DNA from: Zoogloea sp. 1C4
GTDB lineage: Bacteria > Pseudomonadota > Gammaproteobacteria > Burkholderiales > Rhodocyclaceae
DNA: 64,000 nt
Assembly (NCBI RefSeq): GCF_009469605.1
Contig: NZ_SSXU01000004.1
Span: forward strand, 124,001-188,000
Reading direction: 5' to 3'
The notes beneath the pieces are model-generated. The model saw only the letters and a program-made list of their open reading frames with translations. It was not told the origin of the DNA and did no database searches. Shown piece by piece: positions 51,681-59,605 of this stretch (the first letter of the stretch is position 1; the number at the start of each line of letters is the position of its first letter). A program made the position numbers and the translations under genes.

Positions 51681-54110
51681 ATGAACAAGAAGATCTGCTG
51701 GACGGCCTTCTTCATCGGCCTGTTTGCGGTGGGCTGGGTGGGTGTCGGCTATATCGGCGGCAGCCCGCTGGCGCTCGCCATGACGGTCATCATCGGGCTT
51801 GTCTACGTGGCCGGCGCAGCCGAGCTGCGTCGTTTTTCGGCCGCCACCGACAGCCTCACCAAAGCCCTCGCGGCCATCCCCGACAACCTGCCCAGCCTCG
51901 ACAACTGGCTGGCCGGCGTCGATCCGTCGCTGCAGAACGCCGTGCGCCTGCGCATCGAAGGCGAGCGCGTGGCCCTGCCCGGCCCGGCGATGACGCCTTA
52001 TCTGGTGGGGATGCTGGTGCTGCTGGGCATGCTCGGCACCTTCCTCGGCATGGTCGTCACCCTCAACGGCGCGGTAATCGCGCTGGAGAGCACCACCGAC
52101 CTGCACACCATCCGCGCCGCCCTCGCAGCACCGGTGAAGGGCCTGGGCGTGGCCTTCGGCACCTCGGTGGCGGGCGTGGCGGCGTCCACCCTGCTGGGCC
52201 TGATCTCGGCGCTACTGCGGCGCGACCGGCTCGCCGCCGGACGACTGCTCGACGCCCGCATCGCCACCGTGCTGCGCGGCTTCTCCCTCGCCCACCAGCG
52301 CGAGGAAACCTACCGCGCCCTGCAGGGCCAGGCCCAGGCCCTGCCCGAGATGGTGAGCACCCTGCAGACGATGATGAGCCAACTGGAACGCCACAACCAG
52401 CAGCTCTCCGAACAGCTCCTCGCCAACCAGCACAGCCACTACCAGGAAGCCACGCGCATCTACACGGGCCTCGCCGCGTCAGTGGATCAATCCCTGCGCG
52501 ACAGCCTCACCGAAAGCGCCCGCATCGCCGGCGCCACCATCCAGCCGGTGGTCGAAGCCACCATGAGCGGCATCGCCCGCGAGACCAGCGCCCTCCACGC
52601 CCGCGTGGGCGACACCGTTCAGACCCAGCTCGACGGCCTCGCCGAGCGCTTCGGCAGCAGCGTTGCCACCGTCACCGAGGGCTGGACCACCGCCCTCGCC
52701 CGCCACGAAGCGGGCAACGACCGCCTCCACCAGCAGCTCGAGACGTCCCTCCAGGCCTTCGCCAACACCTTCGACACCCGCTCCACCGCGCTGGTGGCGA
52801 GCGTCGGCGACACCCACGCCCGCATCGCCGATACCGTGCAGACCCAGCTCGACGGCCTCGCCGGCCGCCTGGGCAGCAGCGTCGCCACCGTCACCGACGG
52901 CTGGGCCACCGCCCTCGCCCGCCACGAAGCCGGTAACGAGCGCCTCCACCAGCAGTTGCAGACGTCCCTCCAGGCTTACGCCGACACCTTCGATACCCGC
53001 TCCACCGCCCTCATCGCCGGCGTGCGCGACACCCACGCCGCGGTGCAGGCCGAGCTGGCCACCGCCCTCGCCGCCAGCCGCAGCGACACCCGCACGCTCC
53101 ACGAACAGCTCGCCGGCAGCGTCGAAACCCAGCTCGACGGCCTGTCCACCCGCTTCGCCAGCGCGGTGGGCAGCGTGGCCGACACCTGGGCTGCCGCCCT
53201 CGCCGCCCACGAGCGCAGCACCGACACCCTCACCCGCGAGACCCGCGACGCGCTGGCCGCCTTCGCGGCGCGCTTCGAGGCCGGCGCCGCCGCGCTCCTC
53301 GCCACCCTCAAGGATTCCCACGCCACGCTGCAGGGCGAGCTCGCCGCCGCCGACACCCAGCGCCTCGCTGCGATGACCGGCTCGGTGGAAGCCCTCGCCG
53401 CCACCCTCAAGGCCGAATGGCAGAGCGTGGGCGAGCGCACCCTGGCCCAGCAGGAACAGATCTGCCAGACCCTCGGCGACACCGCCCGCGCCATGAGCGC
53501 CGACGCCCGCGCCCAGGCCAGCCAGACCATCGGCGAAGTCACCCGCCTGATGGAGACCGCCGCCGAAGCGCCCCGCGCCGCCGCCGCGGTCATCCAGCAG
53601 CTGCGCCAGGAGCTCTCCGCCAGCATGGCCCGGGACAACACCCTGCTCGAAGAGCGCAGCCGCATCATGGAAACCCTGGCCACGCTGCTCGACGCCATCA
53701 ACCACGCCTCCACCGAGCAGCGCGGCGCCATCGACGCCCTGGTGGCCTCGTCCGCCAGCCTGCTGGAAGGCATCGGCAAGCGCTTCGAGGCCCAGGTGGA
53801 CAGCGAATCCGCGAAGATCGCCGAAGCCACCACCCGCCTTACCGGCGGCGCCGTCGAGGTGGCCAGCCTGGGCGAAGCCTTCGGGCTGGCGGTGGAGTTG
53901 TTCAGCGAGTCCAGCGACAAGCTGATGGAAACCCTGCAGCGCATCGAAGGCTCGCTGGAAAAATCCGTCGCCCGCAGCGACGAGCAGCTCGCCTACTACG
54001 TTGCCCAGGCGCGGGAGATCATCGACCTGTCGGTGATGTCGCAAAAGCAGATCGTCGAGAACCTGCAGCAGCTTTCCAGCCGGCAGGCCAGCCTCGCCGG
54101 CGAGGCTTAA
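51681..54110 (+). CDS. DUF802 protein: MotA/ZorA-like channel with long coiled-coil tail
   Basis: An 809-residue inner-membrane protein. Two N-terminal membrane segments (residues 7-24 and 28-46), a cytoplasmic loop, then two more (104-126 and 153-178). The pair LGMLGTFLGMVVTLNGA and GLGVAFGTSVAGVAASTLLG has the pattern of MotA/TolQ/ExbB channels. About 600 residues of mostly Ala-rich coiled coil follow, carrying 73-residue repeats. This layout is that of the Zorya protein ZorA. The start is ATG 51681, two bases after the DUF3348 stop. The OmpA-like protein encoded next is the expected MotB-like partner. The function of the family is unknown. Confidence 0.88.
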   Translation: MNKKICWTAFFIGLFAVGWVGVGYIGGSPLALAMTVIIGLVYVAGAAELRRFSAATDSLTKALAAIPDNLPSLDNWLAGVDPSLQNAVRLRIEGERVALPGPAMTPYLVGMLVLLGMLGTFLGMVVTLNGAVIALESTTDLHTIRAALAAPVKGLGVAFGTSVAGVAASTLLGLISALLRRDRLAAGRLLDARIATVLRGFSLAHQREETYRALQGQAQALPEMVSTLQTMMSQLERHNQQLSEQLLANQHSHYQEATRIYTGLAASVDQSLRDSLTESARIAGATIQPVVEATMSGIARETSALHARVGDTVQTQLDGLAERFGSSVATVTEGWTTALARHEAGNDRLHQQLETSLQAFANTFDTRSTALVASVGDTHARIADTVQTQLDGLAGRLGSSVATVTDGWATALARHEAGNERLHQQLQTSLQAYADTFDTRSTALIAGVRDTHAAVQAELATALAASRSDTRTLHEQLAGSVETQLDGLSTRFASAVGSVADTWAAALAAHERSTDTLTRETRDALAAFAARFEAGAAALLATLKDSHATLQGELAAADTQRLAAMTGSVEALAATLKAEWQSVGERTLAQQEQICQTLGDTARAMSADARAQASQTIGEVTRLMETAAEAPRAAAAVIQQLRQELSASMARDNTLLEERSRIMETLATLLDAINHASTEQRGAIDALVASSASLLEGIGKRFEAQVDSESAKIAEATTRLTGGAVEVASLGEAFGLAVELFSESSDKLMETLQRIEGSLEKSVARSDEQLAYYVAQAREIIDLSVMSQKQIVENLQQLSSRQASLAGEA
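52596..53033 (+). repeat. Intragenic 219-bp (73-residue) tandem repeat in the DUF802 gene
   Basis: Two nearly identical units start at 52596 and 52815, each beginning with the codons for HAR and containing DTVQTQLDGLA, then RHEAGN and LHQQL, then FDTRSTAL. A third, diverged unit starts at 53034. The period is exactly 219 bases, so the reading frame is kept. The copies lengthen the predicted coiled-coil tail. Confidence 0.85.
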
Positions 54111-54113
54111 CCA

Positions 54114-54755
54114 ATGGAAAGCATCGACGACAACATCGAGCACAGCACGCCGGTCTGGGCCGTCTTTGGCGACCTGATGTCCGGCCTGCTGGGCGCCTTC
54201 GTGCTGATCCTGGTGGGCGTGCTGGGGGTGCAGCTGGAGCTCGCCAGCAGCCTCGAGGCCGAGGTGCACAAACGCCAGCAGGAAGAACAGCGCCGCGTGA
54301 CGCTCGAGAAAGCCCTCGCCGGCCCGCTCGCCTCCGGCCGCGTCACGCTGGATAACGGGCGCATCGGCATCAGCGGCAGCGTGCTCTTCGCCCTCAACTC
54401 CGACGAGCTCCAGCCCGAAGGCCGGCAACTGCTGAAGAGCCTCGCCGCGCCGCTCGCCGCCTATCTGGGCACCCGCGACGAGATTCTGATGGTGAGCGGC
54501 TTCACCGACGATCGCCCGGTGCGCGACAGCAACCGCAAGTTTGCCGACAACTGGGAGCTCTCCGCCCAGCGCGCCCTCACCGTCACCCGCGCGATGATCG
54601 AGGAAGGCGTGCCCGCCGCGTCGATCTTCGCCGCCGCCTTCGGCCCCGAGCAGCCCGTCGCCTCCAACGCCGACGCCGAAGGCCGCGCCCGCAACCGCCG
54701 CGTGGAGATGGCCCCGGTGCCCCGCTCCGCCAAGGCCGCCGCCGAAGGCAAATGA
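54114..54755 (+). CDS. MotB/ZorB-like OmpA-family protein
   Basis: A 213-residue protein with one N-terminal membrane segment (residues 14-38) that contains an Asp at position 20 (WAVFGDLMSGLLGAFVLILV). This matches the proton-binding Asp of MotB and ZorB. A short linker precedes an OmpA C-terminal domain with SGFTDDRPV, the NWELSAQRA helix and the end RARNRRVEM, so it should bind peptidoglycan. The order matches stator proteins. It begins three bases after the DUF802 gene and overlaps the DUF2894 gene by four bases. Confidence 0.92.
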   Translation: MESIDDNIEHSTPVWAVFGDLMSGLLGAFVLILVGVLGVQLELASSLEAEVHKRQQEEQRRVTLEKALAGPLASGRVTLDNGRIGISGSVLFALNSDELQPEGRQLLKSLAAPLAAYLGTRDEILMVSGFTDDRPVRDSNRKFADNWELSAQRALTVTRAMIEEGVPAASIFAAAFGPEQPVASNADAEGRARNRRVEMAPVPRSAKAAAEGK

Positions 54756-55483
54756 GTCTGGCACCAGCCAACGATCCCGCCGCTACCCTAGCCGCCCTGC
54801 GCGCCGCGGGCGCCGCGCAGATCGACCCGGTGCGCCTGCGCTACCTCGAAGCCCTCGCCCGGCGCAGCGGCCACCCGCAGGGCGACGCCCGCCTCGCCAC
54901 GCTGCTTGCCGACTACACCGCCCGCCTTGAAAAAGCCCGCAGCGAGGCCGACGCCCTCCTCGCCCGCGCCTGCGGTGAGTTTCCCGACGCCGCCGACGAA
55001 CTCACCGCGCTCCACGCCGGCAATCACTTCGCCCAGCTGCGCCAGCGCATCGCCCGGCTGGAGGCCAGCCGGCGCGGCACCCTGCTCACCGACCTCATCA
55101 CCCACCTCGACCAGCGCAAGCGGGCCGACGCCCCCGGCACCCCGGCCAGCCCCACGGACGACACCGACGCCCCGGTCGACATCAGTTCCCTCGCCTACTT
55201 CGAGAAGATCTGGGCCGAGCTGAAGGTCGAACAGCAACTCGCCGAAGCCCTCGCCCAGGCCCCGGAAAACGCCGGCCCCCTCAACTCCCACCTCCTCGCG
55301 CTGCAATCCCTCAAGCTCATGCGCGACCTCTCCCCCGGCTACCTCAAGCGCTTCGTCTCCTACGTGGATGCGCTGCTGTGGCTCGACCAGGCCGACAACG
55401 CCGGCAAGCCCGCCCCCAAAGGCGCCGCCAAGGGCGAGAAGGACAAGAAGCGCAAGGCCGCGCCCCGGGGCAGGAAAGCCTGA
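54752..55483 (+). CDS. DUF2894 family protein
   Basis: A 243-residue soluble protein of the uncharacterised DUF2894 family. It has two helical parts (residues 15-125, then 145-210 with SSLAYFEKIWAELKVEQQLAEAL), a linker rich in Ala, Pro, Thr and Asp, and a very basic C-terminal tail (KDKKRKAAPRGRKA). The basic tail could bind nucleic acid or membrane. No enzyme motif is visible. Last gene of the four-gene operon; the stop is 22 bases from the convergent thioredoxin-like gene. Confidence 0.82.
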   Translation: MSLAPANDPAATLAALRAAGAAQIDPVRLRYLEALARRSGHPQGDARLATLLADYTARLEKARSEADALLARACGEFPDAADELTALHAGNHFAQLRQRIARLEASRRGTLLTDLITHLDQRKRADAPGTPASPTDDTDAPVDISSLAYFEKIWAELKVEQQLAEALAQAPENAGPLNSHLLALQSLKLMRDLSPGYLKRFVSYVDALLWLDQADNAGKPAPKGAAKGEKDKKRKAAPRGRKA

Positions 55484-55505
55484 CCGCGCCGCACCACGCG
55501 GGCGT

Positions 55506-55736
55506 TCAGAACCAGCCTTCGACCTTGCTCCGGCTCGGCACTCCGCCCGCATGAACCACCTGCCCGTCGATCACCACGCCGGGCGTCGACATCACGCCAT
55601 AGCCCATGATGGCGGGCAGGTCTTCAACCTTCTCGAGGGTGATTTCCGCGCCGCGCGCCTTGGCGACCGCCTCGATCAGCGCGACGGTGTTGCGACAGTT
55701 GGCGCAGCCCGTACCCAGCACTTTGACGCTCTTCAT
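55506..55736 (-). CDS. Thioredoxin-like small redox protein (TM0996/MTH895 type)
   Basis: A 76-residue protein starting MKSVKVLGTGCANCRNT. The CxxC pair is in GCANC and the conserved cis-Pro is in STPGVV. Small redox-active disulfide proteins of this group are often linked to COG0701 permeases, as here. The start ATG has GGGAGC upstream. It probably serves as a redox partner of the permease. Confidence 0.9.
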   Translation of the reverse strand: MKSVKVLGTGCANCRNTVALIEAVAKARGAEITLEKVEDLPAIMGYGVMSTPGVVIDGQVVHAGGVPSRSKVEGWF

Positions 55737-55753
55737 TCGTTGCTCCCTTCCGC

Positions 55754-56809
55754 TTACAGAACCAGATTGAACACGTAGCCCACGAGCAGGATGCCCGCTG
55801 CCACCACACCGGCGAAGGTGGCAATGAGCCGTGGCTTGAGCACCTTGCGCAGGATGATCATCTCGGGCGCCGACAGGGCGATCACGGCCATCATGAAGGC
55901 CAGCACGGTGCCCAGCGCGGCGCCTTTGCCCAGCAAGGCCTCGACGATGGGAATGATGCCGGCGGCGTTGGTGTACATCGGCACCCCGAGCAATACCGCG
56001 GCGGGCACGGCCCACCACACATCCTTGCCCATGAAGGACGCCATGAAATCCTCCGGCACGTAGCCGTGGATGCCGGCCCCCAGCCCGATCCCTGCCAGCA
56101 CGTAGGGCCAGACTTTGCCGACGATGCTCCGGACGTGGTCGCGGCCAGCCTCGAAGCGCGCCACCCAGTCCAGCGCCTCCGGCACATAGCTGGCGCGCTG
56201 GCCGTTCTGGATCTGCCGGACCCAATCCTCCAGATGCGCCTCCATGCGCAGCTGACCGATCACCAGCCCCGCCACGATGGCCACCGCCAGGCCCAGGCCG
56301 AGGTAGAGAAAGGCAACCTTCCAGCCGAACATCCCGAACAGCAGGACGAGCGCCACTTCATTGACCATCGGCGCCGAGATGAGGAAGGAGAAGGTGACCC
56401 CCAGCGGCACACCGGCAGAGAGGAAGCCGATGAACAGCGGCACCGCCGAACACGAGCAGAAGGGTGTGACGATGCCGAGCAGCGCGGCCAGCGCATTGCC
56501 CACCCCAACGCGCCTGCCCGCCAGCAGGGCCCGCGTGCGCTCTGGCGCGAAGAAGGTCTGGACGATGCCCATGACGAAGACGATGCCGGTGAGCAGCAGC
56601 AACACCTTGGGGGCGTCGTAGCAGAAGAAATGCACGGCCTCGCCCAGCGCGGTGTGGCGCGTCAGCCCCACGACGGCCAGTATCCCGTCGGCGAATTCCG
56701 TCAGGTGGGCGTAGGCGGCCAGCCAGAGCGCCGACACCGCACAAACGCCCATCAGCCAGGGCAACACGGGGCGCCGGACAGGGTTTTCCAGTGTAGGTTG
56801 CAGGGCCAT
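55754..56809 (-). CDS. COG0701 (ArsP-like) permease
   Basis: A 351-residue membrane protein with about eight to nine hydrophobic segments. It has the hallmark TPFCSCSAVPLFIGF and the second repeat with GVPMYTNAAGIIPIVEAL. ArsP exports organoarsenicals, but many COG0701 members have no known substrate. The start MALQPTLENP is supported by GAGGAG eight to thirteen bases upstream. It lies between a SigZ-type sigma factor and the thioredoxin-like protein in one transcription unit. Confidence 0.9.
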   Translation of the reverse strand: MALQPTLENPVRRPVLPWLMGVCAVSALWLAAYAHLTEFADGILAVVGLTRHTALGEAVHFFCYDAPKVLLLLTGIVFVMGIVQTFFAPERTRALLAGRRVGVGNALAALLGIVTPFCSCSAVPLFIGFLSAGVPLGVTFSFLISAPMVNEVALVLLFGMFGWKVAFLYLGLGLAVAIVAGLVIGQLRMEAHLEDWVRQIQNGQRASYVPEALDWVARFEAGRDHVRSIVGKVWPYVLAGIGLGAGIHGYVPEDFMASFMGKDVWWAVPAAVLLGVPMYTNAAGIIPIVEALLGKGAALGTVLAFMMAVIALSAPEMIILRKVLKPRLIATFAGVVAAGILLVGYVFNLVL

Positions 56810-56882
56810 TTGACGCTCCTCGAAGTCTGCTCTCACTTCAGGAGACGAAGGCGTGCGCCAAAGGATGCAGGCTGGGGTGAAA

Positions 56883-57425
56883 CTATCCGCCCGCCGGAGG
56901 ACGCGGTACAAAGCAGCAGACGTGCCCAAGCTCATCGAACTGCACCTGACAGGCGCTCACCATCTGCTCGCGCAGTCGCCGACGCGCCCGCTGGACACGG
57001 GATTTCGCGGCCGGCAACGACAGCCCCAGCCGATCGGCCAGGGCTTGCTGGGAAAGCCCTTCGATGTCGCACAAAGTGATGGCCTCCCGGTCTTCGGGGG
57101 ACAACTCGCCAAGCACCCGCGGCAGGCACTGGGAGAGCGCCTCCACCGGCGCCAGGTCGTCCGCCACGTCCGCGAGGGCCGGCTCGTCGTCCAGGGGAAT
57201 CTCGTCCCGGGCCATCCGGTAACGGTCGATCAGCAGATTCCTCGCCACCTGGAACAGCCAGGCACGACGATTCTCGACGCCACACAGGCCCTGATCGAGC
57301 CGCGTGGCCCGGAGAAAGACCTCCTGCACCAGGTCATGGGCCTCCTGGGAATCGGGGACACGGGCGGCGACAAAGCGCAGCAGCTCCGGATGGTGAGCAT
57401 GCCACGCGTCGAGAATGCATTTCAT
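56883..57425 (-). CDS. ECF sigma factor, SigZ type
   Basis: A 180-residue extracytoplasmic-function sigma factor. Region 2 covers HHPELLRFVAARVPDSQEAHDLVQEVF and WLFQVARNLLIDRYR; region 4 covers LSPEDREAITLCDIEGLSQQALADRLGLSLPAAKSRVQRAR. The C-terminal extension with CQVQFDELGHVCC resembles SigZ. No anti-sigma gene is adjacent. The extra cysteines could make it a direct metal or redox sensor. It starts at ATG 57425; the permease gene follows 73 bases after its stop codon. Confidence 0.88.
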   Translation of the reverse strand: MKCILDAWHAHHPELLRFVAARVPDSQEAHDLVQEVFLRATRLDQGLCGVENRRAWLFQVARNLLIDRYRMARDEIPLDDEPALADVADDLAPVEALSQCLPRVLGELSPEDREAITLCDIEGLSQQALADRLGLSLPAAKSRVQRARRRLREQMVSACQVQFDELGHVCCFVPRPPAGG

Positions 57426-57615
57426 GGTTGAAGTCGGGGCTCCCGCGGCGCCGCACGCGCGGATCACCCGACAGGGATGGAGCGGGCGTCCGCCGCGGCG
57501 CATAAGACGATCATAGATGAACCGCGCGGCCGGCTGTGGACCGACCGGCAGGAGCGACCGCCGCGGCCGGATCAGGCGGCCCCTCAAGCCCGACACAATC
57601 CGGCCGCCCCGCCCA

Positions 57616-59460
57616 TCACGGCGTCTCGATATACGACTGCGTGCTCCGCTCCGCCACGGCCGGCTTGGTCAGCGTGCCCTTGCTGCGCACGTATTGCAGG
57701 AAGGAGTCGGCGTAATCCAGGAAGGTGTCTTCCCGCTGGGCGGCGGGAATGGTCTTGAAGGTGTCGTACTTGTCGCCGCCTTCGGCGGTGAAGTTGTTGG
57801 TGATGAGCTTGTAGCTGGCGGCCGGGTCGAGGGCGACCCACGCGCCGCCGGCGTTGCGGATTTCCAGGTTGCTCACCCGGTTGCCCTTGGTCTGGTTCAT
57901 GTCCACCCGGAAGCGCAGGCCGCCGGTGTAGGGGTAGGCGCCGGTGCCGGTGCCGTTCATCACCGAATCCACGCCGTCTTCCAGCGCCGACTTGACCTGC
58001 GCGCCGGTGAGCACCAGCCGGTACAGGGTGTTCTTGAAGGGCAGCAGGGTGTAGATGCGGCCGACGGTGAGGTTGCCGGCAGCCAGATCGACACGCACGC
58101 CTCCGGCGTTCTGCAGGCTGATGTCGGCGCCGCCGAAGCGCTGGCCTTGTTCGAGGAAGGCGTCGGCCACGAGCTGCTGGATGTCGCCGCCCTGGGCGAT
58201 CACGGTGGCGTCCTTGTTGCAGACGTCGCCCAGGCTAGAGCGGCTGGTGTCGCGCTTGGTGCCGGGCACGCGGCGCAGGCACAGGTTGTCGGCGGTGGTG
58301 CCGGCCACCTGGGTGCCGAGGGCGTCCTTGGCAGCCTTGAAGGGCGCCAGCGCCGCGGTGGCGGCGGCTGACGGGGTGGTGGTGCGGAACACGCCGGAGG
58401 CGTCGAGCTGACTGCGATAGGCGGTGGCGTCGGCCGCAGAGGCAGCCGTGCCGCCCACCTTGTAGGTGTCGCCGATGAGCACCTGGGGCTTGCCGGTGCA
58501 GCTGGTCACCACCCCGTCGGCGTCGAACTTCACGTCGAGCGCGCCCACCGCGTAGGCGTATTGCCAGGCCTGGGCGATGCACACCGGGCGGCCGTCCTTG
58601 TCGGTGCTGGCGGTGGGATAGGCGCCGGAGGGCGTGAGGCCGAAGTCCTTCATGCTGTCGGGGCCGAGCAGGGTGTGGGAATCACCGCCGACGATCACAT
58701 CCACGCCGGACAGCCTGGGCGCGATGGCCTTGTCGGCGTCGTAACCCAGGTGGGACATCAGCACGATCTTGTTCACCCCGCGGGCACGCAGGGCGTCGAT
58801 GGCGGCCTGGGCGGCGGTGGCTTCGTCGAGGAAGGCGGTGGTCGAATCCGGGCGCGAGGCGAACTGGGTCTTGTCCTTGACGGTGAGGCCGATCACGCCG
58901 ATCTGCTGGCCGCTGCGCTGGATGATGGTGTAGTCGGCGATGCGCGCCGCCAGCGGCGAGCCGGCCGCCGGGCGGACGTTGGCCGACAGCACCGGCGTCT
59001 GGCAGCTGCCGGCGTGCAGGTAGTCGATGAACTTCACGAGGCCGGTGTCGGCGCTGTCGAATTCGTGGTTGCCGAGGGTGAAGGCGTCGAAGCACACGGT
59101 GTTCATCAGCACCGCGTCGGCCTGGCCTTCGCTCTGGGTGAAGTACAGGTCGCCAGTGATGGCGTCGCCCGCGTGGAGCTTGAGCACGTTGGTCTTGCCG
59201 GCGGCAAGCTGTTCGATGGCCGCGGTGACGCGGGCGAAGCCGCCCAGATCCACGGTGACCGAGCGGCTGGCGCCGGCGGCGTCCTTGAGGGTCAGCGCGG
59301 TGGTCTCGGCATCCAGGTGCGAGTGGTGGTCGTTGATGTGCAGGATGCTCAGGTCGAGAGGCTCGCCGTGATCGCTGCTGCCGCCACAGGCGGCAAGGGA
59401 CAGGGCACACAGGGACGCGGCAAGGGTGCGCAGCGGGGTCGTGATTTGCATGGAGGGCAT
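57616..59460 (-). CDS. 5'-nucleotidase / metallophosphatase lipoprotein (UshA-like)
   Basis: A 614-residue secreted phosphatase with a lipobox LAAC at about residue 24, so it is probably anchored to the outer membrane. Metal-binding motifs are INDHHSHLD, GDAITGDLYF, LGNHEFD, SHLGYD and GGDSHT. The C-terminal half is the UshA substrate-binding domain (LLPFKNTLYRLVLTGAQVK). It releases phosphate from extracellular nucleotides. ATG 59451 is an alternative start. Two tail segments (TYKVGGTAASAADATAYRSQ-like) are Ala-rich and may be a linker. Confidence 0.9.
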   Translation of the reverse strand: MPSMQITTPLRTLAASLCALSLAACGGSSDHGEPLDLSILHINDHHSHLDAETTALTLKDAAGASRSVTVDLGGFARVTAAIEQLAAGKTNVLKLHAGDAITGDLYFTQSEGQADAVLMNTVCFDAFTLGNHEFDSADTGLVKFIDYLHAGSCQTPVLSANVRPAAGSPLAARIADYTIIQRSGQQIGVIGLTVKDKTQFASRPDSTTAFLDEATAAQAAIDALRARGVNKIVLMSHLGYDADKAIAPRLSGVDVIVGGDSHTLLGPDSMKDFGLTPSGAYPTASTDKDGRPVCIAQAWQYAYAVGALDVKFDADGVVTSCTGKPQVLIGDTYKVGGTAASAADATAYRSQLDASGVFRTTTPSAAATAALAPFKAAKDALGTQVAGTTADNLCLRRVPGTKRDTSRSSLGDVCNKDATVIAQGGDIQQLVADAFLEQGQRFGGADISLQNAGGVRVDLAAGNLTVGRIYTLLPFKNTLYRLVLTGAQVKSALEDGVDSVMNGTGTGAYPYTGGLRFRVDMNQTKGNRVSNLEIRNAGGAWVALDPAASYKLITNNFTAEGGDKYDTFKTIPAAQREDTFLDYADSFLQYVRSKGTLTKPAVAERSTQSYIETP

Positions 59461-59534
59461 GGCCGTGGGCAGAAGTGGATTTCCCTGCAGGCTAACGGCC
59501 TCGCGTTAAACCCCCGTGAAACCAGCCCGGGCGC

Positions 59535-59573
59535 AAAAAAGCCAACGCCCGATTGGCACCGGGCGTTGGCTTT
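59535..59573 (-). terminator. Rho-independent terminator after glmS
   Basis: On the minus strand AAGCCAACGCCCGGTGCCAATCGGGCGTTGGCTT is followed by TTTTG. The stem of 12-13 pairs is very stable. It is about 30 bases after the glmS stop codon. Confidence 0.9.
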
Positions 59574-59605
59574 GGTGTGGCTTGCGGCCCTGCCGGGCCC
59601 GGCGC

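Noticed and set aside
50917-55483. Complete Zorya defence system
   Set aside because: The ZorAB-like architecture is present, but no helicase or nuclease partner is encoded next to it, so I describe it only as ZorAB-like.
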